Below, in pieces: positions 56,272 to 64,000 of a DNA stretch of 64,000 bases (position 1 is the stretch's first letter; every line of letters starts with the position of its first letter). The DNA comes from Bacteroidota bacterium (GTDB taxonomy: Bacteria > Bacteroidota > Bacteroidia > Bacteroidales > Paludibacteraceae), in contig JAFNAS010000004.1 of NCBI GenBank assembly GCA_017860295.1, positions 124,001-188,000 on the forward strand. Direction: 5' to 3'. The notes under the pieces are model-generated. The model searched no databases and was not told where the DNA came from. It was given only the letters and a program-made list of their open reading frames with translations. Made by a program: the position numbers and the translations under genes.

Positions 56272-56850
56272 TTACATAGCAGCCTCGCCAAGCTGTCTTG
56301 CTTTTTCGATCCACTGTTTTCGTTTGGCTTCCGATGTATATTTCACCTGTCCGAATTTGGTGACCCGTACCGGCTTTACCCCGCAAAACTTCAGAATACC
56401 GGTTTTGAAGGCAACGATTCCGGCATCGCGATAGGCAAGTAGGTTGTACCATACAGGTGCATCCATGGTAACGATAAGACGTGCGGTTTTGCCGGTAAGT
56501 AACTTTTCGGGAAAAGGAGAATTGGGCTTATCGCGAAAGACTTTGCCCGGTAGAAATACCCTGTCAACAAAACCTTTCAACAGCGCAGGCTCTGTTGCCC
56601 ACCAGATAGGATATACCACTACAATATGGTCGGCATCAAACAATAATTGCAGCGCATGTTCCAGATCGGGTTCCATGTCGGTACGTTTCCGGTATCCGTA
56701 TTGCAACACCGGACTGAATTTCAATTCACCAAGATGTAGCAGATTTACTTCATTTCCGGTAGACGTGGCTCCTGCAGCGTAACTTTCGGCCAGAACTGCA
56801 CACAGGCTCTCCTTATCCGGATTACCATCGATAATCAAAATTTTCTTCAT
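56272..56850 (-). CDS. NAD(P)H quinone oxidoreductase-like flavodoxin-fold protein
   Basis: 192 residues from ATG 56850 (MKKILIIDGNPDKESLC). A flavodoxin-like fold with HIVVVYPIWWATEPALLKGFVDRVFLPGKVF, the segment surrounding the FMN/FAD site in the MdaB/YwrO group. These enzymes reduce quinones or other acceptors in two-electron steps. It overlaps no other gene; the ferredoxin-nitroreductase lies 41 bases upstream and the VOC protein 64 downstream. Confidence 0.85.
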   Translation of the reverse strand: MKKILIIDGNPDKESLCAVLAESYAAGATSTGNEVNLLHLGELKFSPVLQYGYRKRTDMEPDLEHALQLLFDADHIVVVYPIWWATEPALLKGFVDRVFLPGKVFRDKPNSPFPEKLLTGKTARLIVTMDAPVWYNLLAYRDAGIVAFKTGILKFCGVKPVRVTKFGQVKYTSEAKRKQWIEKARQLGEAAM

Positions 56851-56891
56851 ACGTTCGGAATAATCTATGACATCAATACCGTACGTTGCAC

Positions 56892-57713
56892 TCACAGCCA
56901 GTGAATCGCTGCTGCATTACGATACGGAATCTTGGCATAACTATATTTCGGATAACCTACCATCAGAGCCGAACGCACGGCATGCGATTCGTTCAGACCC
57001 ACGATATTGCGCACTTCCTGAGAGTAGCCTAGCGCAATCATAGCAAAGCCGGCCCAGCATCCGCCAAGACCGTACGAAGGTAGTAATAATTCCAGATGTG
57101 CGGTAGCTATAACCGAATCAATTGTACCTCCGGTATACGAAGCGTCGGTATAACCGATGACCAGGTTTCCGGCACCGCGACAGATAACATCTTCGCCCTG
57201 TTCAAACGAACTCACCAACACCTGAAAATTGAGATAAATTGCAAGTTGGTCTTGCGCATCTATCATGGTTCTCATCCAGTCGATAACTGCACAGCTCAGC
57301 TGACGGATCCGTTCGGGCTTCGAAATTACAATCCATTTGTTTTGTTGCTGATTGATACCGGTCGGAGAATAACGTACCGCTTCGAATATCTTTTCAAGAA
57401 TCGGTTTGTCAACCGGTTGAGGTAAAAAAGTTCTAATGGATCGGCGACTACAAAAATATTCGGATAAACTTTCAGGGTTGATTTCATGCAACTTATCCTG
57501 ACAGATCGTTCTCATTGCCGGTAAACGGTGGTGTTTCAATGCAAGAGAGGGGCAAACGGCTTCGCAATGTCCGCAAAGAACACAGCGTTGTTCATTTTCT
57601 TCCGCCACAAACGGAAAATTTTCATCGTTTATTTCGATGATGGACATCGGACACACGGCCTTACAAATACCACATCGACGGCATTTGAGGGAATCAGCAG
57701 TTAATAACGTCAT
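56892..57713 (-). CDS. Nitroreductase with N-terminal 2x[4Fe-4S] ferredoxin domain
   Basis: 273 residues from ATG 57713. The first 70 residues hold two cysteine clusters, CRRCGICKAVCP and CVLCGHCEAVCP, typical of a bacterial 2[4Fe-4S] ferredoxin; the rest is a nitroreductase FMN fold beginning SRRSIRTFLPQPVD and AVRYSPTGINQQQNKW. Electrons presumably pass from the clusters to FMN and reduce a small-molecule or flavin substrate. Such fusions are common in anaerobes. It forms a loose operon with the downstream reductase. Confidence 0.9.
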   Translation of the reverse strand: MTLLTADSLKCRRCGICKAVCPMSIIEINDENFPFVAEENEQRCVLCGHCEAVCPSLALKHHRLPAMRTICQDKLHEINPESLSEYFCSRRSIRTFLPQPVDKPILEKIFEAVRYSPTGINQQQNKWIVISKPERIRQLSCAVIDWMRTMIDAQDQLAIYLNFQVLVSSFEQGEDVICRGAGNLVIGYTDASYTGGTIDSVIATAHLELLLPSYGLGGCWAGFAMIALGYSQEVRNIVGLNESHAVRSALMVGYPKYSYAKIPYRNAAAIHWL

Positions 57714-57812
57714 AAGAATAGGGGAATATGATTTACAAAGCACTCTTCAAATCTAAAATAGAAGTTGCAACCGGAGAATCGCGTTCCGGCTACATACTTC
57801 TATCTCCTACTA

Positions 57813-58349
57813 CTAACCAAAGAATAGACCGGAGCGGGGAATAATCGTCATCAGACAGATATCATCTCCCGTTTTTATACTTTTGAGTAATTCCACGTCG
57901 ACTTCACATCCGAATGCCTTTTCGAAAAGGACTTTGCTGTAACCGGTGGTGCATTGGCACCACGTTTTGGTTTCCAGCCGGTCGACTTCGGCCAACATCG
58001 GACAGGGACAAAACGGGAACATCAGGTAAAGGGTTCCATCCCGATAGGACAAACCGGCAGCTTTTGCTTTGTCGTGAGAGGCAAACTCTTCCAGACTGGA
58101 CGATGCAGCCATCAGCTCTTTCAGCAGCGCCAGTTTTTCGTCCATAGCATAGCCACACTGGCACTTTATTCTGATTCTTTTTACAGTAGCGGCATCAAAA
58201 CGGGTTTCCAATCGTTTCATGGTATTTTTCACCCAAGTCGGATTGTCTTCCTGTTTTTTCTCCACTACTTCGGATGCAGTGGTTTTGTCACTTTCAGTTT
58301 TTACAGCATGGTATATCGCCTGTTCCTGAATTTTTCGTATATCGAACAT
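57813..58349 (-). CDS. DUF6144-like cysteine-rich protein
   Basis: 178 residues from ATG 58349 (MFDIRKIQEQAIYH). The cysteines form paired motifs KCQCGYAMDEKLALLKELM, FPFCPCPMLAEVDRLE and TWCQCTTGYSKVLFEKAFG, suitable for zinc or Fe-S binding. This fits the family I recall as DUF6144, which has no assigned function; the name needs confirming. It lies about 100 bases upstream of the nitroreductase. A strong hairpin sits about 30-70 bases before the start. Confidence 0.75.
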   Translation of the reverse strand: MFDIRKIQEQAIYHAVKTESDKTTASEVVEKKQEDNPTWVKNTMKRLETRFDAATVKRIRIKCQCGYAMDEKLALLKELMAASSSLEEFASHDKAKAAGLSYRDGTLYLMFPFCPCPMLAEVDRLETKTWCQCTTGYSKVLFEKAFGCEVDVELLKSIKTGDDICLMTIIPRSGLFFG

Positions 58350-58377
58350 AGTTTTATTTTTTGAAAATTGGAAAATT

Positions 58378-58417
58378 GGAATCCGGTTGGACAATTACTT
58401 GTCGTCAACCGAATTCC
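58378..58417. other. Hairpin in the leader of the DUF6144-like gene
   Basis: GGAAT-C-CGGTTG-G (58378-58390) pairs with T-CAACCG-A-ATTCC (58405-58417), 12 pairs with one mismatch and a 14-base loop. It lies 29 bases before the start codon; could be a regulatory stem or an upstream terminator. Confidence 0.4.
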
Positions 58418-58850
58418 GTTGTTTTTCAAGAAGTAAAACCTTGTTTGAAAATTTTCCAAACTTCGAAACATTAACCTGTGGTTTTCGGAGGTTAACTATG
58501 CTGTCAATATCAATTTGAGTGTTGTTTTCATAACCGGATATTTAAGTAATAGCTGGTATTTCTGGAATAACGACAATTTGCGAAAAAAGGTGTATCCTGA
58601 GTTTTATGTATACACCGACATGCAGATAAAATTATCGTCCGTCTTAAGGTGATGCAAAGGTTGCCATTTTTTCCTGAACGACATTTTATTTTTTGATGAG
58701 TGACCGATTTATGGGAATGAATGGCTTTTTTTGCCTAAATTCATTCATGCTCCCGATTGACTTCATCAAACCATTATTTTGCGCAGAAGCAGAACTGATT
58801 TTCAATGTTATTGTCGGATTACAATTAGCTCCGATTATTGCTGCCTTTAG
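58418..58850. other. Gap with no supported gene
   Basis: About 430 bases between the DUF6144-like leader hairpin and the ABM-family gene. An 80-codon plus-strand frame (58693-58935) mostly overlaps the next gene and looks non-coding. No RNA element or repeat recognised. Confidence 0.5.
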
Positions 58851-59162
58851 TCAACAATCAGCATTAGCCACATCCGACAGTACCCTGCACATTCTGCATA
58901 TTTCATACGGATATTCCAGCAAGTCAGATACCTGACTTTTCCATCGGATATAGTGAAGCGTTTCGCGGTGTACGACCTGAGCCTCCGGCGTATTGTAGGC
59001 CTCTAGTAAGTAAAAAACATTTTTTTTATCCATATCTTTCAGAAATTCAAATAGCGGAATTCCGGACTCCTGTTTACTGTTACGCACATTCTCATCAGTA
59101 ATTTCAATAAACCGAGCTATTGCTTCCGGCTTTACTTTAAATGTTACTTTTACTATCAACAT
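58851..59162 (-). CDS. Antibiotic biosynthesis monooxygenase (ABM) superfamily protein
   Basis: 103 residues, ferredoxin-like ABM fold: LIVKVTFKVKPEAIARFIEIT, IPLFEFLKDMDKKNVFYLLEAY, and VHRETLHYIRWKSQV. The group includes YgiN-type quinol monooxygenases; the reaction here is not known. It heads the detoxification-type run, although a 500-base gap separates it from the DUF6144-like gene. Confidence 0.82.
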   Translation of the reverse strand: MLIVKVTFKVKPEAIARFIEITDENVRNSKQESGIPLFEFLKDMDKKNVFYLLEAYNTPEAQVVHRETLHYIRWKSQVSDLLEYPYEICRMCRVLSDVANADC

Positions 59163-59247
59163 GGCTGTATCTATTTTGAATTGAAGGTTCTCCGTAATTT
59201 CACGTCTCTTTTCATCGTCGACAGGTATTCCGTGCGATGTACGGCAA

Positions 59248-60219
59248 CTACATTGTCCGTAAGGCTTCTTTAAATTTTGAATTTTGCCAATATTTTTGGA
59301 ACAGCTTATCCTTTTTGGGATTGGGAAGTCGTTCGCCCTTAGGCATATTCTTTTTGTACATATTGGCCTGCAACAAATAATAGATCGTTTCTGTTAAATT
59401 ATCGACCCGGGCATATACGTAAGCCAAATTATAATAAAACATGGGGAAAAAGCTATCCATCGCAATGCCATCATTTAATACAGAAACAGCTCGCCCTATG
59501 TGTCCTGATAATCCATACGCCAATCCTAAATTTGAAATCAACCAGTAGAGCTGATCTTTATTTAATAGCTGATCTGTTTTATCCATATCCAGTGCTTTTT
59601 GCAGTGTTTTTGCAGCTAACAGATAATCGCCGTGGTTGAAATAGATCGTACCATCCATAAAATGTTCTATCGACGCATGAGAATATGGTGATGTAATTTT
59701 GACATTGTTGAACACTTGGTTAAAATGCTCAGCATCGGCATCGGTATAGTGCGATTTAATTAATTGAATCGTAATGCAAATGTTATTGCGAAGAATATAA
59801 GCAACAACATTTCGTTGATTGACAATAATGCCGTTGATAGAAACAATAAAATAATCAGAAAAAGCACAATCTCCCGATCCGTATTGAGTGGAATCTAACA
59901 CAAGTGCCTGTCTTTCGACAAAAAATCGTTTAAGTTGAGTCCAACCGATGTCTCGCATCTCTCGTGAATCGGTCAGCTGTTGGACATTCTCTTCCATACC
60001 GACAGAGACATACACGCCCGATGAATCGTTGAATGCCGATATGTATCGTCCTTCCGATTGACTATTCAGATCCATACTCTGCTGCTCATATCCGGGCAAC
60101 TTTAACTGGAGAGCCCAGCGGAGACTTGGTAACGACACCTTCAACGAGTCTAATCCGAGAGCCGTCGCGGAAACGGATACCGAATAGGCAAACAGTAGTA
60201 GCAGGAGTATTTTTTTCAT
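59248..60219 (-). CDS. Secreted protein with C-terminal TPR-like repeats
   Basis: 323 residues from ATG 60219 (KKILLLLLFAYSVSVSATA signal peptide). The N-terminal half is beta-rich; the C-terminal half has tetratricopeptide-like helices: YFNHGDYLLAAKTLQKALDMD, YWLISNLGLAYGLSGHIGRAVSVL, and AYVYARVDNLTETIYYLL. TPR suggests protein binding in the periplasm. Function unknown. No operon partner; the divergent epimerase lies 290 bases away. Confidence 0.75.
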   Translation of the reverse strand: MKKILLLLLFAYSVSVSATALGLDSLKVSLPSLRWALQLKLPGYEQQSMDLNSQSEGRYISAFNDSSGVYVSVGMEENVQQLTDSREMRDIGWTQLKRFFVERQALVLDSTQYGSGDCAFSDYFIVSINGIIVNQRNVVAYILRNNICITIQLIKSHYTDADAEHFNQVFNNVKITSPYSHASIEHFMDGTIYFNHGDYLLAAKTLQKALDMDKTDQLLNKDQLYWLISNLGLAYGLSGHIGRAVSVLNDGIAMDSFFPMFYYNLAYVYARVDNLTETIYYLLQANMYKKNMPKGERLPNPKKDKLFQKYWQNSKFKEALRTM

Positions 60220-60495
60220 GAATAGACCTATAAGCAAAATCGTCTTCAAATATACGTTTTCTTAGTTAATTTTTTATACTACCACACAATTATCCCCCAT
60301 TTTATTCGATGCCAGTAGGATCATACGCCGAACTCACATCCGCATTACACTACTGACAATGAGAAAATTTTGCGTTAAACCGATCTTACTACATTCTATT
60401 CTTTCTGCAAATTAGCTTCTTTCGTTCGCAGAACATTATTTATGATCCGATGAAATTCCATAATGTACCGTTTTCCGGTATGTAAGAAAAATTTT

Positions 60496-60503
60496 TACCT
60501 TTG
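60496..60503 (+). promoter_or_regulatory. -7 promoter box of the epimerase, almost on the start codon
   Basis: TACCTTTG ends four bases before ATG 60508. Transcription starting the usual 5-8 bases downstream of the box would give a leaderless or near-leaderless message. Confidence 0.6.
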
Positions 60504-60507
60504 TTGC

Positions 60508-61518
60508 ATGGCAAAAAAAGTGCTTATCACCGGAGCAAGCGGTTTTATCGGAAGTTTTCTGGTAGAAAAAGCATTGGCAAGCGGATACGAAACCTACGCA
60601 GGAGTGCGGGCAGGCAGCAGTCTCGAATATCTGCAGGACGAACGTATCCGGTTTGTCAATCTGTATTATTCCGACCAGAAACAACTTACGACACAGTTGC
60701 GAAATATGACTGTATCCGAAGGCAAATTCGATTACATCGTTCACAATGCCGGAGTTACCAAGTCCGTTAATCGCAATGCTTTTGAACGGGTCAATTTTCA
60801 GTTTACGGCAAACTTGATTGATGCCTTGATCGATGCCGATGCCGTGCCCGAAAAGTTTGTGTTGATGAGTAGCCTCAGCGTGATGGGGCCAGGTGACGAA
60901 CTGCACTATTCGGCTATTCAGCATCACGATGTACCTCAACCCAATACGGCTTACGGTCGAAGCAAGCTTCACGCCGAAGAGTATTTGCGTGCACAAACGA
61001 ATTTTCCGTACGTTATTCTGCGTTCCTCGGGGGTTTATGGTCCGCGTGAGAAGGATTATCTGATGATGATTAAAACCATGAAATTGGGACTGGATATAAG
61101 TGCCGGCATGCGCCAACAACGGCTCACTTTTGTCTATGTACGCGATCTAGCGGAGGCCGTCTTTATCGCCTTACAATGTCCCGTTACCGGCAAAAGCTAC
61201 TTCGTGACCGACGGAAACGAATACACAGACCGGGAATACACTGCATTGCTGCGCGAATTGCTTGGTAAAAAGTTAGTACTCAGGCTGACAATTCCCCTAT
61301 CGGTTATCAAACTCATCTCCATAGCTACCGAAGAAGTATCGAAGATTACCAAACAAGCTTCAACCCTCAACCGCGATAAGTTTCGAATTATGAAGCAGCG
61401 CAATTGGCTGTGCGACGTAGAACCTTTGCATAACGAGTTGGGCTTTCATGCGGCATACGATCTGCGTAAAGGGTTGGAAGAGTCGATTCGCTGGTACCGG
61501 GAGCACCATTGGATCTGA
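60508..61518 (+). CDS. NAD-dependent epimerase/dehydratase (extended SDR)
   Basis: 336 residues from ATG 60508, since a -7 box ends just before it. The glycine-rich ITGASGFIGSFLVEKAL, catalytic YGRSKLHAEEYL and ILRSSGVYGPREKDYLMM motifs mark an extended SDR. The substrate could be a nucleotide sugar, sterol-like lipid or dihydroflavonol-type ketone; unknown. Bacteroidota commonly have one such gene. It ends at a bidirectional terminator shared with amtB. Confidence 0.87.
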   Translation: MAKKVLITGASGFIGSFLVEKALASGYETYAGVRAGSSLEYLQDERIRFVNLYYSDQKQLTTQLRNMTVSEGKFDYIVHNAGVTKSVNRNAFERVNFQFTANLIDALIDADAVPEKFVLMSSLSVMGPGDELHYSAIQHHDVPQPNTAYGRSKLHAEEYLRAQTNFPYVILRSSGVYGPREKDYLMMIKTMKLGLDISAGMRQQRLTFVYVRDLAEAVFIALQCPVTGKSYFVTDGNEYTDREYTALLRELLGKKLVLRLTIPLSVIKLISIATEEVSKITKQASTLNRDKFRIMKQRNWLCDVEPLHNELGFHAAYDLRKGLEESIRWYREHHWI

Positions 61519-61541
61519 TTTCCAACATATAAATCAAAAAA

Positions 61542-61568
61542 GAGTCTGCAACAAAATGTTGCAGACTC
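61542..61568. terminator. Bidirectional terminator between the epimerase and amtB
   Basis: GAGTCTGCAAC (61542-61552) pairs perfectly with GTTGCAGACTC (61558-61568), five-base loop. The A-run on the left gives T residues on the minus strand, ending amtB. Confidence 0.88.
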
Positions 61569-61593
61569 CTTCATCAAAGTATACTTTCGGTAA

Positions 61594-63012
61594 TCAGTCA
61601 AAATAGGTGTAGCCGGTCTCAGCATGGTACGATTCGTCCAGACCAAGAGCCTCTTCTTTATCGGTAGCACGAATTCCGATGGTAAGCTGTACCAATTTGA
61701 ACAGAATAAAAGTACCAACAGCCGAAAAGGCGATGGTGGCACCCACCCCGATCAGTTGCACCACAAATTGATGTGCATTGCCGTAGAAAAGTCCTGCGGC
61801 AGGATGAGTTCCTGCAGTAACAAAATATTTGGTAACAGCAGGTGTGGCAAACAATCCGGTAAAAAGAGTTCCCAAAATACCGGCCACTCCATGAATTCCG
61901 AAAACGTCCAACGAATCGTCGTATCCCAGTTTAACCTTTACAAAAGCCACCATCAGAAAGCAGACAATGGCAACAATCAGTCCGATAGTCATAGCTCCTT
62001 TTACATCTACAAATCCGTTAGCAGGCGTAATCGCAACCAGCCCGGCAACGGCTCCAGTACAAATGCCTACTACAGTCGGCTTTTTACCCACAATCCAGTC
62101 GAGCACAGCCCATGCAAAAGCAGCAACGGCAGTGGCAATATGAGTTGTAAGAAAAGCATTACCAGCCAAACTGTCGGCACTCAAACCACTACCGGCATTG
62201 AAACCGATCCATCCGAACCATAGTAAAGCAGCACCCACAGCAACAAAAGGAATATTATGCGGGGGAATGGCGTGTCCCTGATAATCGCGACGACGACCCA
62301 ACAACAGAACAGTGACAATGGCTGTGATCCCGGAATTGATTTCGACAACCGTACCTCCCGAAAAGTCCATCAAACCCATTTTGTTCAGCCAGCCATCAGC
62401 CGACCATGCCCAATGTGCAATGGGGTTATATACAAAAACAGACCATAAAAGAATAAACACAAGAAAACCTTTGAAATTGATACGCTCGGCAAAAGCGCCA
62501 ATCACAACCGCCGGAGTAATAACGGCAAACATACATTGGTACATGATGTAGACAATATGAGGAATGGTACCTACCATTTCAGGCGATCCATTAATGATTC
62601 TACCGGTGGCCTGTGCATGGGATATAAAGTAAGGACTCAGGTCGCCGGCGCTAATACCGTTAAGAAAAGACCAGTCGAATCCACCAATAAACGGAGCCAA
62701 GGCTCCTTTAGAGCTACTAAAAGAGAGGCTGTAGCCACAAACAATCCATTCGATACTAACGAGTGCCGTAATGATAAAACACTGCATCATAACGTTCAGA
62801 ATGTTTTTACGACGTACTAGACCACCATAAAACAGGGCAAGACCGGGAATCGTCATTAAAAGAATCAGGGCGGCAGACATAATAACCCAGGCAGTATCGC
62901 CTGTATCTACCTTAGGAACAGGGACGTCGGCCACAATAGTGACGCCTTGTGCAAGCGCAGGAAAAGAGCATACGATAAGCAGAGCTATCGCAGCCAAAAG
63001 TGATTTTTTCAT
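61594..63012 (-). CDS. amtB: Ammonium transporter
   Basis: 472 residues. An apparent signal peptide or first helix (SLLAAIALLIVCSFPALAQG) precedes the AmtB fold with 11 helices: WVIMSAALILLMTIPGLALFYGGLVR, the AHWAWSADGWLNKMG loop, and HGVAGILGTLFTGLFA near the end, carrying one of the paired pore histidines. It conducts NH3/NH4+ under nitrogen limitation. The PII gene lies 86 bases upstream on the same strand, the standard glnK-amtB order in which PII blocks the channel. Confidence 0.95.
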   Translation of the reverse strand: MKKSLLAAIALLIVCSFPALAQGVTIVADVPVPKVDTGDTAWVIMSAALILLMTIPGLALFYGGLVRRKNILNVMMQCFIITALVSIEWIVCGYSLSFSSSKGALAPFIGGFDWSFLNGISAGDLSPYFISHAQATGRIINGSPEMVGTIPHIVYIMYQCMFAVITPAVVIGAFAERINFKGFLVFILLWSVFVYNPIAHWAWSADGWLNKMGLMDFSGGTVVEINSGITAIVTVLLLGRRRDYQGHAIPPHNIPFVAVGAALLWFGWIGFNAGSGLSADSLAGNAFLTTHIATAVAAFAWAVLDWIVGKKPTVVGICTGAVAGLVAITPANGFVDVKGAMTIGLIVAIVCFLMVAFVKVKLGYDDSLDVFGIHGVAGILGTLFTGLFATPAVTKYFVTAGTHPAAGLFYGNAHQFVVQLIGVGATIAFSAVGTFILFKLVQLTIGIRATDKEEALGLDESYHAETGYTYFD

Positions 63013-63098
63013 ATAAGAATAAAACTAATTTGCTTTTTAAGGTATGGCGTCAATGCACCATAAGAATCGGAAACGAATGTTGCAGATGAGCTCTGCCT

Positions 63099-63449
63099 CT
63101 ATTCTTCTTTGTTGTATAATGCTTCGGGACCGTTTTCTCCGGTACGTATACGGTAAGTTCCTTCAATGTCGGACACAAAAATCTTACCATCTCCGGCATC
63201 TCCGGTACGAGCCGAATTGATGATGGCATTAATAGTTTTTTCGAGATTGACATCGCGAACCACCACCGATAACATCCGGCGTTGAATGTATTTGGATTGA
63301 AAAACCTGCCCCCTTACGACCTGTTCTTCTGTGGATTTTCCAAGACCGGTAATATCCCAATAAGAGAACCATTCGATTCCGGTATCGTACAAGGCTTGCT
63401 TCACGTCCTCAAACTTGGATTTGCGGACAATTGCTTCGATTTTTTTCAT
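63099..63449 (-). CDS. PII-family nitrogen regulator (GlnK/GlnB) without the uridylylation tyrosine
   Basis: 116 residues. The family core and ATP/ADP-binding motifs are present (SARTGDAGDGKIFV and YRIRTGENG). The T-loop is one residue shorter and the site of uridylylation, Tyr51 in E. coli, is Phe50; the position equal to Gln39, which helps bind 2-oxoglutarate, is Ser39 or neighbouring Lys38. Direct binding to AmtB is expected from position upstream of amtB. Whether it is glnK or glnB in name depends on phylogeny. Confidence 0.92.
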   Translation of the reverse strand: MKKIEAIVRKSKFEDVKQALYDTGIEWFSYWDITGLGKSTEEQVVRGQVFQSKYIQRRMLSVVVRDVNLEKTINAIINSARTGDAGDGKIFVSDIEGTYRIRTGENGPEALYNKEE

Positions 63450-63860
63450 TTGTAAAAAGAATTGTTTTCTAAGGCTTGTGAGAATATAAAAAAAGACAGT
63501 TTATTCTAAGGTTTTCCCGCGACAAAATACGAGACTGTTATGCTTCACAAAAACAGTACAAAAATAGAGGATAATTCTGGTTCCGAAAAACAAAAAGATA
63601 CAAACTCACGTACATTCGTGCAAAAATGTTGTTATTTAAATAAAAAAGTATCATTATGAAATTCAAAAAGCCATTTTTAGACATTTTGATACAGTTAAAA
63701 GGAGAGGCAATAGACTAAATTCCTGGCTAAGCTAACAAAATGTAAGAATAGAATTAGAGCAAAAAAAGAAGAAGGAGAATGACCAAGAATTCTATAACCT
63801 AACAACGATTACAGAGACAAAGATCAAAGGAGCCATGCAATTTATGACTGTTGTGAAATA
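63450..63860. other. Gap between the PII gene and the tRNA
   Basis: About 410 bases, AT-rich, with no open frame, repeat or RNA recognised, apart from the PII leader near 63450. A near-match to the -7 box lies upstream of PII but is one base off consensus. Confidence 0.5.
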
Positions 63861-63863
63861 AAA

Positions 63864-63887
63864 AAAGCTGTTCCGAAGAACAGCTTT
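63864..63887 (-). terminator. Terminator of tRNA-Thr
   Basis: AAAGCTGTTC (63864-63873) pairs with GAACAGCTTT (63878-63887), four-base loop. The minus-strand tail is TTTTTT. Confidence 0.85.
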
Positions 63888-63898
63888 ATCTGGTTAGG

Positions 63899-63972
63899 AG
63901 CCTCTTGTCGGATTCGAACCAACGACCCCGAGATTACAAATCACGTGCTCTGGCCAACTGAGCTAAAGAGGC
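63899..63972 (-). tRNA. tRNA-Thr (anticodon TGT)
   Basis: 74 bases. Acceptor arms GCCTCTT and AAGAGGC pair fully, D-arm GCTC/GAGC, anticodon loop TTTGTAA with anticodon TGT (reads ACA), T-arm GTTGG with TTCGAAT loop. The anticodon stem CGTGA/TCTCG has a T-T mismatch at positions 29-41. Discriminator base is T; CCA is not encoded (TCC follows). A terminator lies 11 bases downstream. Confidence 0.92.
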
Positions 63973-64000
63973 AAGTGGGTAAGCTTACTACATCGCACCG

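Noticed and set aside
58693-58935. An 80-codon plus-strand gene
   Set aside because: Its last 85 bases overlap the ABM gene antisense, and no family or promoter supports it.
63899-64000. Integrative element at tRNA-Thr
   Set aside because: No integrase, direct repeat of the tRNA end or other mobile gene within the window; only 28 bases lie beyond the tRNA.

Overview
The window reads as a chromosomal segment from a member of the phylum Bacteroidota, most likely order Bacteroidales (Paludibacter, Microbacter or Dysgonomonas-like; the genus cannot be fixed from sequence alone). The evidence is repeated use of the Bacteroidota promoter -7 box TAnnTTTG, moderate-to-low G+C, and typical family members: the fused malic enzyme/phosphate acetyltransferase, DUF349, DUF3109, membrane MutS-like and LytS/LytTR proteins, and a lone LolD. 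It is mostly ordinary core genome. I see no integrase, transposase, phage genes, rRNA or CRISPR array.

Layout. 1-1.6 kb: cytochrome bd oxidase (3' end of cydA, then cydB). 1.6-8.6 kb: M3 metallopeptidase, then leftward aspS, a DUF3109 protein and maeB. 8.7-12.8 kb: dihydrofolate reductase, then a leftward pyrK-pyrD-capA run headed by an XRE regulator. 12.7-13.5 kb: an 800-base AT-rich gap with repeated TACAAATGTA elements. 13.5-17.4 kb: rlmD, marC, dgkA, xseB, rfbB. 17.6-23.2 kb: a five-repeat DUF349 protein, a pseudouridine synthase with a long disordered N-terminus, an MFS exporter and recR. 23.2-26.6 kb: engB and an acyltransferase diverge from mtgA-lipB-cmk. 26.6-31.1 kb: lipid kinase, topoisomerase IV subunit A, solute-binding protein. 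31.7-34.4 kb: deoC, lactonase, lolD. 34.8-38.3 kb: amino-acid permease and thrS. 38.8-42.9 kb: MaoC-like protein, racemase-like protein, Gfo/Idh/MocA oxidoreductase and membrane MutS-like ATPase.

43.2-50.1 kb is the most coherent system: a MacA/MacB/TolC-type efflux operon followed, behind its own terminator and promoter, by a LytS-type kinase, a small secreted protein and a LytTR regulator. 50.3-53.5 kb: GNAT acetyltransferase, Crp/Fnr regulator, U32 peptidase. 53.7-54.9 kb: a markedly GC-rich unknown gene and a 21-base-period repeat made of two back-to-back arms. 55.0-59.2 kb: a same-strand set of small redox and detoxification enzymes. 59.2-64 kb: a TPR protein, an NAD-dependent epimerase with an almost leaderless start, glnK-type PII with amtB, and tRNA-Thr(TGT).

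Several start codons were moved inward from the longest open frame, because a TAnnTTTG promoter lies on top of the longer frame's 5' end or because family N-termini begin later. The most unusual items are the mirror-image 21-base heptad repeat near 54.7 kb, a dihydrofolate reductase lacking the conserved active-site Trp, a PII protein without the uridylylation Tyr, the disordered pseudouridine synthase extension, and the secreted protein placed between sensor kinase and response regulator.
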